In this document: positions 8,648-16,680 of the stretch, one piece after another | How positions within the stretch are numbered: position 1 is the first letter of the stretch | Layout of the letters: the number at the start of each line of letters is the position of its first letter | Source: Akkermansiaceae bacterium | GTDB taxonomy: Bacteria > Verrucomicrobiota > Verrucomicrobiia > Verrucomicrobiales > Akkermansiaceae | Reading direction: 5' to 3' | Length of the DNA: 64,000 nucleotides | Assembly (NCBI GenBank): GCA_023301765.1 | Contig: JALZUC010000028.1 | Location: 42,980 to 106,979, forward strand | The notes under the pieces: model-generated | What the model was told of the DNA's origin: nothing | Database searches by the model: none | The model's input: only the letters and a program-made list of their open reading frames with translations | Position numbers and translations under genes: made by a program

Positions 8648-10945
8648 ATGAAACGCTCTTCCCATACCCGTATTTTATTAGTCAGCTGCATTTCAGCCAT
8701 AGGCCTACTCTCACCAGCTCTCTCACAGCAAGGAGATAGAAAAGGCCACAATATGACCGCCCCCATTGCTGCTACTAAGATTCCACCATCCCCCTACCTC
8801 TCACTAGATGATGCCCTGGAAAAGTTTCAAATTGCACCCGGATATGTCATCGAGCCAGTAGCCTCTGGTAAAGATGTCTACATGAGCGTCGCCCTATCGT
8901 TTGATGGTAATGGCCGCGCATGGTCTTGTGAAATGCGTAGTTACATGCCTGATCTTGATGGTAATGGTGAAGGCACTCCCAATGGTAGAATCAGAGTATT
9001 AGAAGATACGAATGGCGATGGTAAAACTGACCGTGTTACCACCTTCTTAGAAGGCCTGGTCCTCCCACGCGCCGTGGCCGTCACCAGTGATGGCTGCCTC
9101 TACACCAGTGGCCAAACCCTCTATTTCACAAAAAGAGACGGACTCAAGCCCGTTGGCAAACCTACTATAGTAGACGCTAAATACTCCACTGGTGGAAACC
9201 CAGAACATAGCGCTAACGCTCTCCTCTATGGTCATGATAACTGGTACTATAATGCCAAGAGCACGGCACGCTACCGCCGCATAAATGGTAAATGGATTAA
9301 GGATACCACACGTCTGCGCGGCCAATGGGGCCTAAGTAAAGACAACGCCGGCCGCCTCTACTACAATACTAACAGTGTCACCCTCAAAGGTGACATCTTC
9401 CCACCTATGTTTATGCGCGGTAATACTCACTATAAACCTAAGGTCAAAGTCTCACCCTCCATCGGGTCTAGAGACACTAGCCCCATACACATCACACCGG
9501 GTGTAAACCGTGCTTATTTAAAGGGCACGCTCGATAATCAAGGCCGCTTGAACAAAGTCACGGCCGCGTGTGGTGTCACCATCTACCGCGGAGATAACTT
9601 CCCAGAGGAGCAGCAAGGCATGGCATTTATCTGTGAGCCTGCTGGAGATCTTATTAAAGCCGTAAAAATCAGCCGTGATCAGTATAATAACCCCACTGGG
9701 AGCCACCCATACGGTAGCAGTAAAGAGTTTCTAGCCAGTTCAGACGAATGGTTTCTACCCTGTAACCTATACACAGCGCCAGATGGCTCTCTATGGCTAG
9801 TGGACATGTACTTTGGACTACTCCAGCACAAAGCATACATGACCAGCTACCTGCGTCACCAATACACCAGCAGGAAGTTAGACCGACCCGAGCCAAACAC
9901 TGGCCGAATCTACCGCATTCGCTATCAAAAAAATAAACTCTCCCCAGTACCCCAGCTGGAAGGGCTATCTACAGCAGAAACAGTCAACTTTCTCAGCCAC
10001 CCAAATGGCACTATCCGCGACATCGCCCAGCGCCGCATCGTAGAATCTCAAGACTCCTCCGTAACGGACGCGCTGACGCAATTGATAGATACATCGCCAA
10101 ATTCACTAGCAAAAATTCACGCCCTCTGGACCCTAGAGGGTCTTGGTGAAATCCCCACAGCAGCACTTGTCAAAGGCCTTAAAAGCTCAGACCCAGATGT
10201 AATTAATAATACCCTAGATATCATTGCTCGTAGCCGGATGAATCACTCAGATATTAAACAAGCCATCACCTCCCTGGCAAATAAACCACAGACTCTACAT
10301 GCGCGCATCAAAGCCTCATCCGCAGCTGGTATGTTAGATCAGGCTCTGGAGCTCACACTTCAATCTAAAAAAACACCCTTTGTATCTGAGGTATTTATCA
10401 GCAGCCTTGGCTCAGAAACAGTAGCCGTCAGAGAAAAATACAAAACAATAAACCACCCTAAACTAGACTCATTACTTACTACTGCCGCAAAAGCCGCCAA
10501 GAATAGCAAATTAGTAAAAACCAAACCTGGAGCACACCTTAATACAGAAGACCTCACCTCCTTCAAACGCGGTAAAGCTATCTACACCACCAAAGCCGCC
10601 TGCTTTGGTTGCCACGGCACTGATGGCGCAGGTCTAGACAGCCTCGGCCCACCACTAGATAAATCTGAGTGGGTGACCAAAAACCCAGAACGCCTAACAA
10701 AGATTCTCCTCCAAGGAATGGTAGGGCCACTCAGCGTCAACGGGGTGAAATACTCACCAGCACTGGCGATGCCTGGCCTAAAGGATAACGCCTCTATCAC
10801 TGATCAAGATCTAGCCGATGTTATCAACTACATTAGCAATGCATGGAGTAATCAGTCCAAGCTCATCACCCCAAACTTCGTTAAAAAAATCCGCTCTAAT
10901 ACAAAATCCCAACAAGCACCCTATCAAGCGAAAGCTTTAGAGTAA
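8648..10945 (+). CDS. PVC-type membrane-bound dehydrogenase with HEAT-like region and cytochrome c domain
   Basis: This 765-residue exported protein has a signal peptide at residues 1-27 (cleavage after PALSQ). The N-terminal two thirds form a beta-propeller similar to sorbosone/glucose dehydrogenases (FDGNGRAWSCEMRSYMPD, LEDTNGDGKTDRVTTF, VDMYFGLLQHKAYM). A helical HEAT-like stretch follows at about residues 440-600. The C-terminal cytochrome c domain has heme motif CFGCH at residues 652-656 and a probable axial Met in LAMPGLKD. This architecture is characteristic of Planctomycetes and Verrucomicrobia. It probably oxidises a sugar or sugar acid in the periplasm and passes electrons to the respiratory chain. 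It is the last gene of the uronate operon, 30 bases after DUF1080. Confidence 0.92.
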   Translation: MKRSSHTRILLVSCISAIGLLSPALSQQGDRKGHNMTAPIAATKIPPSPYLSLDDALEKFQIAPGYVIEPVASGKDVYMSVALSFDGNGRAWSCEMRSYMPDLDGNGEGTPNGRIRVLEDTNGDGKTDRVTTFLEGLVLPRAVAVTSDGCLYTSGQTLYFTKRDGLKPVGKPTIVDAKYSTGGNPEHSANALLYGHDNWYYNAKSTARYRRINGKWIKDTTRLRGQWGLSKDNAGRLYYNTNSVTLKGDIFPPMFMRGNTHYKPKVKVSPSIGSRDTSPIHITPGVNRAYLKGTLDNQGRLNKVTAACGVTIYRGDNFPEEQQGMAFICEPAGDLIKAVKISRDQYNNPTGSHPYGSSKEFLASSDEWFLPCNLYTAPDGSLWLVDMYFGLLQHKAYMTSYLRHQYTSRKLDRPEPNTGRIYRIRYQKNKLSPVPQLEGLSTAETVNFLSHPNGTIRDIAQRRIVESQDSSVTDALTQLIDTSPNSLAKIHALWTLEGLGEIPTAALVKGLKSSDPDVINNTLDIIARSRMNHSDIKQAITSLANKPQTLHARIKASSAAGMLDQALELTLQSKKTPFVSEVFISSLGSETVAVREKYKTINHPKLDSLLTTAAKAAKNSKLVKTKPGAHLNTEDLTSFKRGKAIYTTKAACFGCHGTDGAGLDSLGPPLDKSEWVTKNPERLTKILLQGMVGPLSVNGVKYSPALAMPGLKDNASITDQDLADVINYISNAWSNQSKLITPNFVKKIRSNTKSQQAPYQAKALE

Positions 10946-11080
10946 GCCAAGTCATTTAGCTAGGGCACGGCCGCAATTCTTAAGGACATAAATACCCTTC
11001 ATGGTCATCAAAACCTACAGGATTAAGTGCGTAGCGGCTACTTCAGTTTTACGTTAGATTACCCCTGTTAGATCCAGCCT

Positions 11081-12808
11081 CTAGTGTTTACTAATAATCA
11101 AACCACTAAGTGCAGACTGTATAGCTTCACTGCCTTTTACTGGGCCAGTAATAACTCTGATCGTGTAAAAGCCTCCAGCAACTGGATTATTTATAATAAC
11201 AGGCACCTGAATAGCTCCGGGCTCATCAGCTAGGATTTCGCTATCTGTCATAGATTCATCCTTTGAACTCATAACCTCTATACGGTAGTCCCCCGCATTT
11301 TGTATGAGATAGAGGTTTACCGTAACTGAGCTCGGATCCTTTCTTGGCATCCTTAACTGAATTTCATATCCAGCATCTTCAGATTGCTCGTTATTTCTAA
11401 CAACCGATGCTCCAGGAAATAAAACTTTCTCATTCTTCGTAAATCGAATCGGGTTTTCAGTCATCTTAACCGGACTGACTTGCCCAAAGGTCTGTATACT
11501 TAAAATATACCCTCCCCCCCCAGTCACCAATTTAGAGGAAATAGGTATATCAACACCCACCATCCAGTCCACAGTATCACTGCTATCTAGAGTCACTGTT
11601 TTAGGATTATTTTGCTTCCTCAAAGAATGAATAAAAACTTCCTTACCAATACTCAGCGAATGTAGCCCTGACGTATCTTTTACTACAGAAGCACCATCGC
11701 TTTCACTAGAATCACCTCGTTTTGTTGCAAAGATTACGCCAAGAATTAAAAACATTACCAACCCTCCGATTATAGAAAACATCAACACCTTTTCCTTTTT
11801 GGCACTTTTAGCAACATCGTTCACAACCTGCGCGTGAGCTCCACTTAATGGATCTCCCGCTGCTGTATTAGCTGCGCTATTATTAACAGCAGAAGTAGCC
11901 ATAGCCGCCCCCCCCTGTGCCACAGCCATACCTGCTGCTGCCTCTGATATCCTAGCTGTTTGTTCGAGTTTTTTAGCCGCCGCATCAGCCAGCTCAAATG
12001 CATGAAGAGTTATCATAGCGGCTGAAACATCTTGAGGGCGCTTTTCTGGATCTACATCAATGAGCGACATAATCCATTTCACAAAATCAGGCTTAAGCTT
12101 GTCTACATACTGATCAACACTCGGTATCCCCTCGCCATGATAGGCAGCTAAACACTCTTCACTAGATTTACTTGAAAATGGATGACCTCCCACTAACGCA
12201 GTGTAGCAAAGCTGACCTAACATAAATAAATCTGCCCTAGCATCTGGCTCCACACCTTCCTGATGAAGTTCCGGAGCCAAAATGACAGGGTCAGCCACCT
12301 TAACTTTCTCTGCCTTAACCATAGATGCCAGTTGGTTAAGCCCCAAGTCTACTAAAAGATATCTATGACCTCCAGACGCTCTATTTATTCGTTTAATAGA
12401 ACCCGTGTGGAGTGCCCCATGGAAGACTCCAGACTCATGAGCTGCATGTAGCGCCTCTAACATATCAGCGGCCATTCTATAAACTCCAGCCTCACTCAAA
12501 GCTCCAGTTTGTAATCGCTCAGCTAGAGACTCCCCTTCGATAAGCTGGGAAAATACATATGCGCCACCGTCCGCTATATGTACATCATAGATCGTCATCA
12601 TGTTAGGGTGCTGCATAGAACCCATCTTCCCTGTGTATATCCCAAAATCCCTCCGCCATGAATCATCCCTTGTTTTTACCTCAGGATTATCACCATACTC
12701 AATATACCTACACATCACGCGGCGCTGTAGCATAGTGTCATCTGCCAAATAGACAGCGCCTAATATATCCTCTCCTAGCTGACTAGTTATTTGGTATCGT
12801 TCTGTCAT
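11081..12808 (-). CDS. Membrane-anchored serine/threonine kinase-like protein, predicted pseudokinase
   Basis: The 575-residue protein has an N-terminal kinase fold, one transmembrane helix (about residues 342-361) and a C-terminal extracytoplasmic domain of about 210 residues. The kinase resembles the Hanks-type PknB family: glycine loop near residues 12-20, activation-segment end APEL at 178-181, and subdomain IX Asp in DARADLFMLG. The VAIK lysine position is Arg34 (VMCRY), and the HRD loop is HGA at 130-132 (FHGALHTGSI). The catalytic Asp and the following Lys are therefore gone. DFG is DLG at 154-156. The domain should be inactive or very weak and is more likely a sensor or scaffold. An Ala-rich linker precedes the membrane helix. 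C8 runs occur at 11514-11521 and 11908-11915. Confidence 0.85.
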   Translation of the reverse strand: MTERYQITSQLGEDILGAVYLADDTMLQRRVMCRYIEYGDNPEVKTRDDSWRRDFGIYTGKMGSMQHPNMMTIYDVHIADGGAYVFSQLIEGESLAERLQTGALSEAGVYRMAADMLEALHAAHESGVFHGALHTGSIKRINRASGGHRYLLVDLGLNQLASMVKAEKVKVADPVILAPELHQEGVEPDARADLFMLGQLCYTALVGGHPFSSKSSEECLAAYHGEGIPSVDQYVDKLKPDFVKWIMSLIDVDPEKRPQDVSAAMITLHAFELADAAAKKLEQTARISEAAAGMAVAQGGAAMATSAVNNSAANTAAGDPLSGAHAQVVNDVAKSAKKEKVLMFSIIGGLVMFLILGVIFATKRGDSSESDGASVVKDTSGLHSLSIGKEVFIHSLRKQNNPKTVTLDSSDTVDWMVGVDIPISSKLVTGGGGYILSIQTFGQVSPVKMTENPIRFTKNEKVLFPGASVVRNNEQSEDAGYEIQLRMPRKDPSSVTVNLYLIQNAGDYRIEVMSSKDESMTDSEILADEPGAIQVPVIINNPVAGGFYTIRVITGPVKGSEAIQSALSGLIISKH

Positions 12809-12998
12809 AGCACTCTGTTGATAGATATATTATATCGACTTTCTTTTAATAAGCTCAAAAAGCTCGTAAGCCATTAAATATAAGTGAGGTATTACACTCA
12901 AAAAAAAATAGGTAAAGTATAAATACGCCCCCTGTCAGCCCTGTATCATACACATACAAATGTAATTCTCAGTTTTGTCTAAAACTGAAACAGTAACT

Positions 12999-14528
12999 CT
13001 ACTCAGCAGCCTTCGCCTTAAGATCAAATTTCTTATCACTAACACGCTCAATCTCTACAAAAAAAGCACCCAGCTCTCTAGTCAGAGCTAGTTGCCCTGT
13101 AAACCAACACTCCATATCAATAATACCAGCGTCCGCATCCATCTGTAACGTTACCGAGGTGGCACCTTTCATCACCTTAAGCTGCGCCACATTCCCTCCT
13201 AAGCGGATGAAGGCCGTGCCTCCCGCCAGCTTCATTAGCTCTTTATACTGACCATTAGCAGTATCGCTAGGCAGAAGGCTTGCCGTGATTTTATATCTAC
13301 CAGAACGAGTAATATTTACAGCCCAGCTACCTGAATAAGCAGGAAATTCATCCTTATATTTTGGGTTGTTTTTAAGCCCCCCAAGGATAGCTAAAAGGTC
13401 ATCTTGATAGACCATAGCCATCGAATTAGGTGATTCACCATTTACATCAATAATCTTGGAAGCACGCCAATCAAGAGCTGAAAGTCTTACCACACGCCCA
13501 TCATGCTGCCCTACGTCAAAAGCACGCGTATCATGCAGCGCCTTACCTGCCAGCTGCCACCACTGGCCATGTGCAGTAAGTAGCTGTCTATGCATCTGCT
13601 GATGCTCTACCAGATCTAATGGCTGAACGAGATCGGCGGCAAAACCTTTTGCCCGATATAAATTTATACCATTCACTAAAGCTAAACCCTCACCAATAAC
13701 TAAAGAACCACGGTGTCGGTTTCTCTCTGCGGACTCAGTCACTGGCCAGTTTCCATAATGAAAAAAACGAAAGGCTGATTTTGAACTCACCTTTAGCCCT
13801 ACCATATCACATATCAATCTATGTAGATCCCAATCAGTCTCGATACTAATGGTAGACTTTTTCACCCCTCTAGTAAAACACTGCCACCTAGCCGGATGGT
13901 AATATTTCTGAGCCAAATCCCCGCCCGATTCTAAAATCACCACAATAGCCGGATGCTGGTTTTTTTCCGCCCACTTAGATAAGGCATCCATAATAGAGGC
14001 TCTACTCAGCTCTCTACCTTCAGCGATATAAACAAAGCTAGATTGATCAAAACTCTCTATCTCTAACGGTGCCTCCCCACTCTTCTCCCAGCGATCAGTC
14101 AGAGTATTACGCAGCGCCGCAGTATGAGCATACGCCCTATCAAAGCCCCTGCTCTGCGGTTCAAACGGCTCATTTACCCCCAAAGCCCACGCACCATAAA
14201 AGCAAGCTTGATACCCTAGATTCTTAAAAAGGTTTGCTAAAGTTTCACCCCTAACAGCCTTCCTACGCCAGTCCGCATCAGCTACTACCCCCTGCTCCAA
14301 TGCTGGCGTGCCAAAAAGTAATGCAGTCTGCACAGCCGCCCTGCCAGGACTAGCGAGACAGCTCCCACTTTGTTTAGCCCATCCCTCTGGCTTTATAAAA
14401 TCAAGTTCAACTCCAGACTTAACCTCTGTAGCATTCAGCTGGATCACAAATACATGAGGACGCTCCTGCTCCGCCTTTGCGAAACCAGAAATACACACCA
14501 TCACTATCAATAGAAACCTTGCCAGCAT
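12999..14528 (-). CDS. Exported sulfatase-fold protein lacking the catalytic residues
   Basis: The product is 509 residues from the ATG at 14528, chosen because it gives a compact signal peptide (MLARFLLIVMVCISGFAKA). An in-frame ATG at 14558 would add ten residues and touch the divergent gene. The first 120 residues follow arylsulfatase layout. However, the metal-binding DD pair after the first strand is N32-A33, and the formylglycine motif C-x-P-S-R is A59-S-P-G-R63. The GKWHLG motif is GAWALG (112-117), while the PQSRGFD segment is kept. With Cys, Asp-Asp, Lys and His all replaced, the sulfatase domain should be inactive. The C-terminal 150 residues may form a beta-rich ligand-binding domain. 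It lies 190 bases downstream of the pseudokinase on the same strand. Confidence 0.75.
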   Translation of the reverse strand: MLARFLLIVMVCISGFAKAEQERPHVFVIQLNATEVKSGVELDFIKPEGWAKQSGSCLASPGRAAVQTALLFGTPALEQGVVADADWRRKAVRGETLANLFKNLGYQACFYGAWALGVNEPFEPQSRGFDRAYAHTAALRNTLTDRWEKSGEAPLEIESFDQSSFVYIAEGRELSRASIMDALSKWAEKNQHPAIVVILESGGDLAQKYYHPARWQCFTRGVKKSTISIETDWDLHRLICDMVGLKVSSKSAFRFFHYGNWPVTESAERNRHRGSLVIGEGLALVNGINLYRAKGFAADLVQPLDLVEHQQMHRQLLTAHGQWWQLAGKALHDTRAFDVGQHDGRVVRLSALDWRASKIIDVNGESPNSMAMVYQDDLLAILGGLKNNPKYKDEFPAYSGSWAVNITRSGRYKITASLLPSDTANGQYKELMKLAGGTAFIRLGGNVAQLKVMKGATSVTLQMDADAGIIDMECWFTGQLALTRELGAFFVEIERVSDKKFDLKAKAAE

Positions 14529-14556
14529 CACGCATAGAATACAACATTCCAACATC

Positions 14557-15048
14557 ATGCCAAGAACACCTTTTCATGTCTTATTCGTCTGTATGGGAAA
14601 CATCTGTAGATCACCAGCTGGTGAAAACATCTTCCGCCACCAGGTAAAATCCGCCGGCCTGGAAAACGATATCATCATCGACTCCGCCGGCACTCACAAC
14701 TACCATACTGGCAAAGGGCCTGATCACCGTATGTGCGCTACTCTCAAATCACGTAGTATACCAGCAGATGGTAAGGCTCGCCTATTCAACACTCAGGATT
14801 TTTATAACTTTGATCTTATACTCACGATGGATACGGAGAACTATCAAAGAGTCACCGCACAAGAGCCAGATGATGACTATCGCGCTAAAGTTAGAATGTT
14901 TACCTCCTACTGCACACAGTCAGAAAATCAAATCCCAGATGTGCCAGACCCCTACTATGGTGGTGACGAAGGCTTCGAGCAGGTGGCCGATATATTAGTA
15001 GACGGTTGCGCAGAGATTATCCACCAGTACCAGCAAGGTACGCTCTAA
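14557..15048 (+). CDS. Low-molecular-weight protein tyrosine phosphatase family protein
   Basis: The 163-residue protein has the phosphate-binding loop CMGNICRSP (Cys at residue 12, Arg at 18) directly after the first strand (HVLFVC). The general-acid loop is VPDPYYGGDEGF near residues 131-142. Length is normal for the family. Such enzymes dephosphorylate tyrosine kinases of exopolysaccharide export, arsenate or other phosphoproteins; nothing nearby fixes the substrate. It is divergent from the sulfatase-like gene and convergent with the L,D-transpeptidase gene, whose stop lies 1 base away. Confidence 0.93.
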   Translation: MPRTPFHVLFVCMGNICRSPAGENIFRHQVKSAGLENDIIIDSAGTHNYHTGKGPDHRMCATLKSRSIPADGKARLFNTQDFYNFDLILTMDTENYQRVTAQEPDDDYRAKVRMFTSYCTQSENQIPDVPDPYYGGDEGFEQVADILVDGCAEIIHQYQQGTL

Positions 15049-15049
15049 A

Positions 15050-15496
15050 CTACTCTTCAATCAGCACGTCAGCTCCTTCTTGAACTCTGTCGTAAAGCTC
15101 CACGATATCTGCATTCCTCATCCGGATACAGCCACAGCTAGCTGGAGTGCCTAGTTTATCCTCATGGTTAGTACCATGAATATAGATATAACGTTCCATA
15201 CTATTAGCATTCTCAGGCTCCATACCGTCCAGACGTATGATGCGCGTCAGCACGAGATCCCCCTCACCTGCCTCGCCCCTCCAGACGCCCTCAGGTTTCC
15301 GTGAGCGGAATACTGTACCCAGCTCAGCACCTTCACCTATTTTTTCACGGATCTCAAAACTCCCAATAGGGGTACAATAACTACCTTCTTTAAATCCTAT
15401 ACCGTTAGAGGCACTGGAAATACTGTAAGTCGCTACTCGCTCACCGTCATTCATGAGAGTGAGAGACTGATCTGTAATAGAAATTTGAATATTCAT
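15050..15496 (-). CDS. L,D-transpeptidase (YkuD) family protein without a signal peptide
   Basis: The 148-residue protein is essentially one YkuD catalytic domain. The active-site motif IHGTNHEDKLGTPASCGCIRM holds the conserved His, Gly, Ser, nucleophilic Cys and Arg at about residues 110-130. Family enzymes form 3-3 peptidoglycan cross-links or attach lipoproteins in the periplasm. Here the protein begins directly with the domain (MNIQISITDQSL), with no signal peptide or membrane helix, so its location is unclear. It overlaps the ketoacyl synthase gene by one base, so the two are probably translated together. A missed upstream exported start is not possible within this frame arrangement without deep overlap. 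Confidence 0.88.
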   Translation of the reverse strand: MNIQISITDQSLTLMNDGERVATYSISSASNGIGFKEGSYCTPIGSFEIREKIGEGAELGTVFRSRKPEGVWRGEAGEGDLVLTRIIRLDGMEPENANSMERYIYIHGTNHEDKLGTPASCGCIRMRNADIVELYDRVQEGADVLIEE

Positions 15497-16668
15497 CAGC
15501 AGCCTATTGGTGAACGTAATGAAACGATAGAGTTATGCCCACCCATACCAACAGCTATTTTTAACACTGTAGCACCATGAGGGGAAAGCGGTGAACTATC
15601 TAAGGTAAACATCCCACCCTCTGGCACAGTCATATCAGCCATATTACCAGGCAGTGTCTGCTGTCTCATATGGTGAGTAAGTATAGCACAGTCCAGCACC
15701 CCGCTAGCGCCCACTGTATGACCAGTATAGGGCTTTAATGGATGAAGGGAAATCGCCTGATCATGTGGTAGTGCACTTGTTAGCGCTGAGAGTTCGGCCT
15801 TCGCGTGGAGCAGTGTCCCACTGGCATGCGGGCATACTGCACGAATATCCGGTTCATTTTTTAAATCCGCCACAGCTCCTTGGAGACAGTCACGGAGTCC
15901 TGCACCATCAGCTGGCATACCTATGGGAGAGTCAGCATCAGAATTGCACCAGTAACCAGTAAGTGCCACAGCTGAGGATGGTGCGTCATCAGAGAATGCC
16001 TCTAACACCATAGCAGCCCCTGCCTCACCGGGGAAAAATCCTGACGTATCTGGTGAATACGGATCATTCACCCCTGTGGTAGAAAGCACCCCTGTATTCC
16101 GATAACACTCTAACACCTCAGGTAAGAGTGGCAGCTCCACCCCCACCACGATCGCACGCTTCACCATCCCCTGAAGCAGCATCATTCTGGCTATTCCTAT
16201 AGCATCTAGGCCAGCCGCACACCCACTAGCAATCACCTGCCACGGTCCACATGCACCCAGCTCAATACTTATGATGGATGCTAACTCACCATGCATCGAG
16301 TTACTAGCCGCCATTAAACCTATCGCACGCCGCTCAGGCCAAGGTGTTATAAACCCACCCAGATTCCCACGACTACTACCTACGATAACAGCTGTATTTT
16401 TTAGCTCATCTTGGCTCAATCCAGCATCTTGCACAGCCTGCTTAGCTACATGAAGTGACAACATAGAGGCTGGCGCCCATTTTCTAGATACAAATATATC
16501 TCTCGGCGTAATCCACGATGCCGGTAAATCAGCAAACTCAGAACCCTCACCTAACAAGTTAGATAAGGGCGACAGGTTTACCTCCCCTGCCGCTATCCGC
16601 GAGGCATGCACTAGAGAACCATCACCTAGTCCGCTGGTGAGACCAATACCAGTGATTGCTATTTGCAT
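15496..16668 (-). CDS. Beta-ketoacyl synthase family protein (FabF/KAS II-like)
   Basis: The 390-residue thiolase-fold condensing enzyme has the Cys-His-His triad: C150 in ASGCAAGLD, H281 in CPHASGT and H317 in YTGHTVGASG. It starts with the typical AITGIGLTSGLG. It is slightly shorter than FabF (about 412) and sequence-divergent, with CPHASGT instead of the usual NAHGTST-type loop. The Lys after the second His region (HAKAE, K290) is present. Such enzymes condense malonyl-ACP with an acyl primer. Its place, 12 bases after bioB and overlapping the L,D-transpeptidase, is unusual. It may serve pimeloyl or another special acyl-chain synthesis rather than bulk fatty acids; that is inference. Confidence 0.85.
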   Translation of the reverse strand: MQIAITGIGLTSGLGDGSLVHASRIAAGEVNLSPLSNLLGEGSEFADLPASWITPRDIFVSRKWAPASMLSLHVAKQAVQDAGLSQDELKNTAVIVGSSRGNLGGFITPWPERRAIGLMAASNSMHGELASIISIELGACGPWQVIASGCAAGLDAIGIARMMLLQGMVKRAIVVGVELPLLPEVLECYRNTGVLSTTGVNDPYSPDTSGFFPGEAGAAMVLEAFSDDAPSSAVALTGYWCNSDADSPIGMPADGAGLRDCLQGAVADLKNEPDIRAVCPHASGTLLHAKAELSALTSALPHDQAISLHPLKPYTGHTVGASGVLDCAILTHHMRQQTLPGNMADMTVPEGGMFTLDSSPLSPHGATVLKIAVGMGGHNSIVSLRSPIGC

Positions 16669-16680
16669 GAACTTAGCAGC

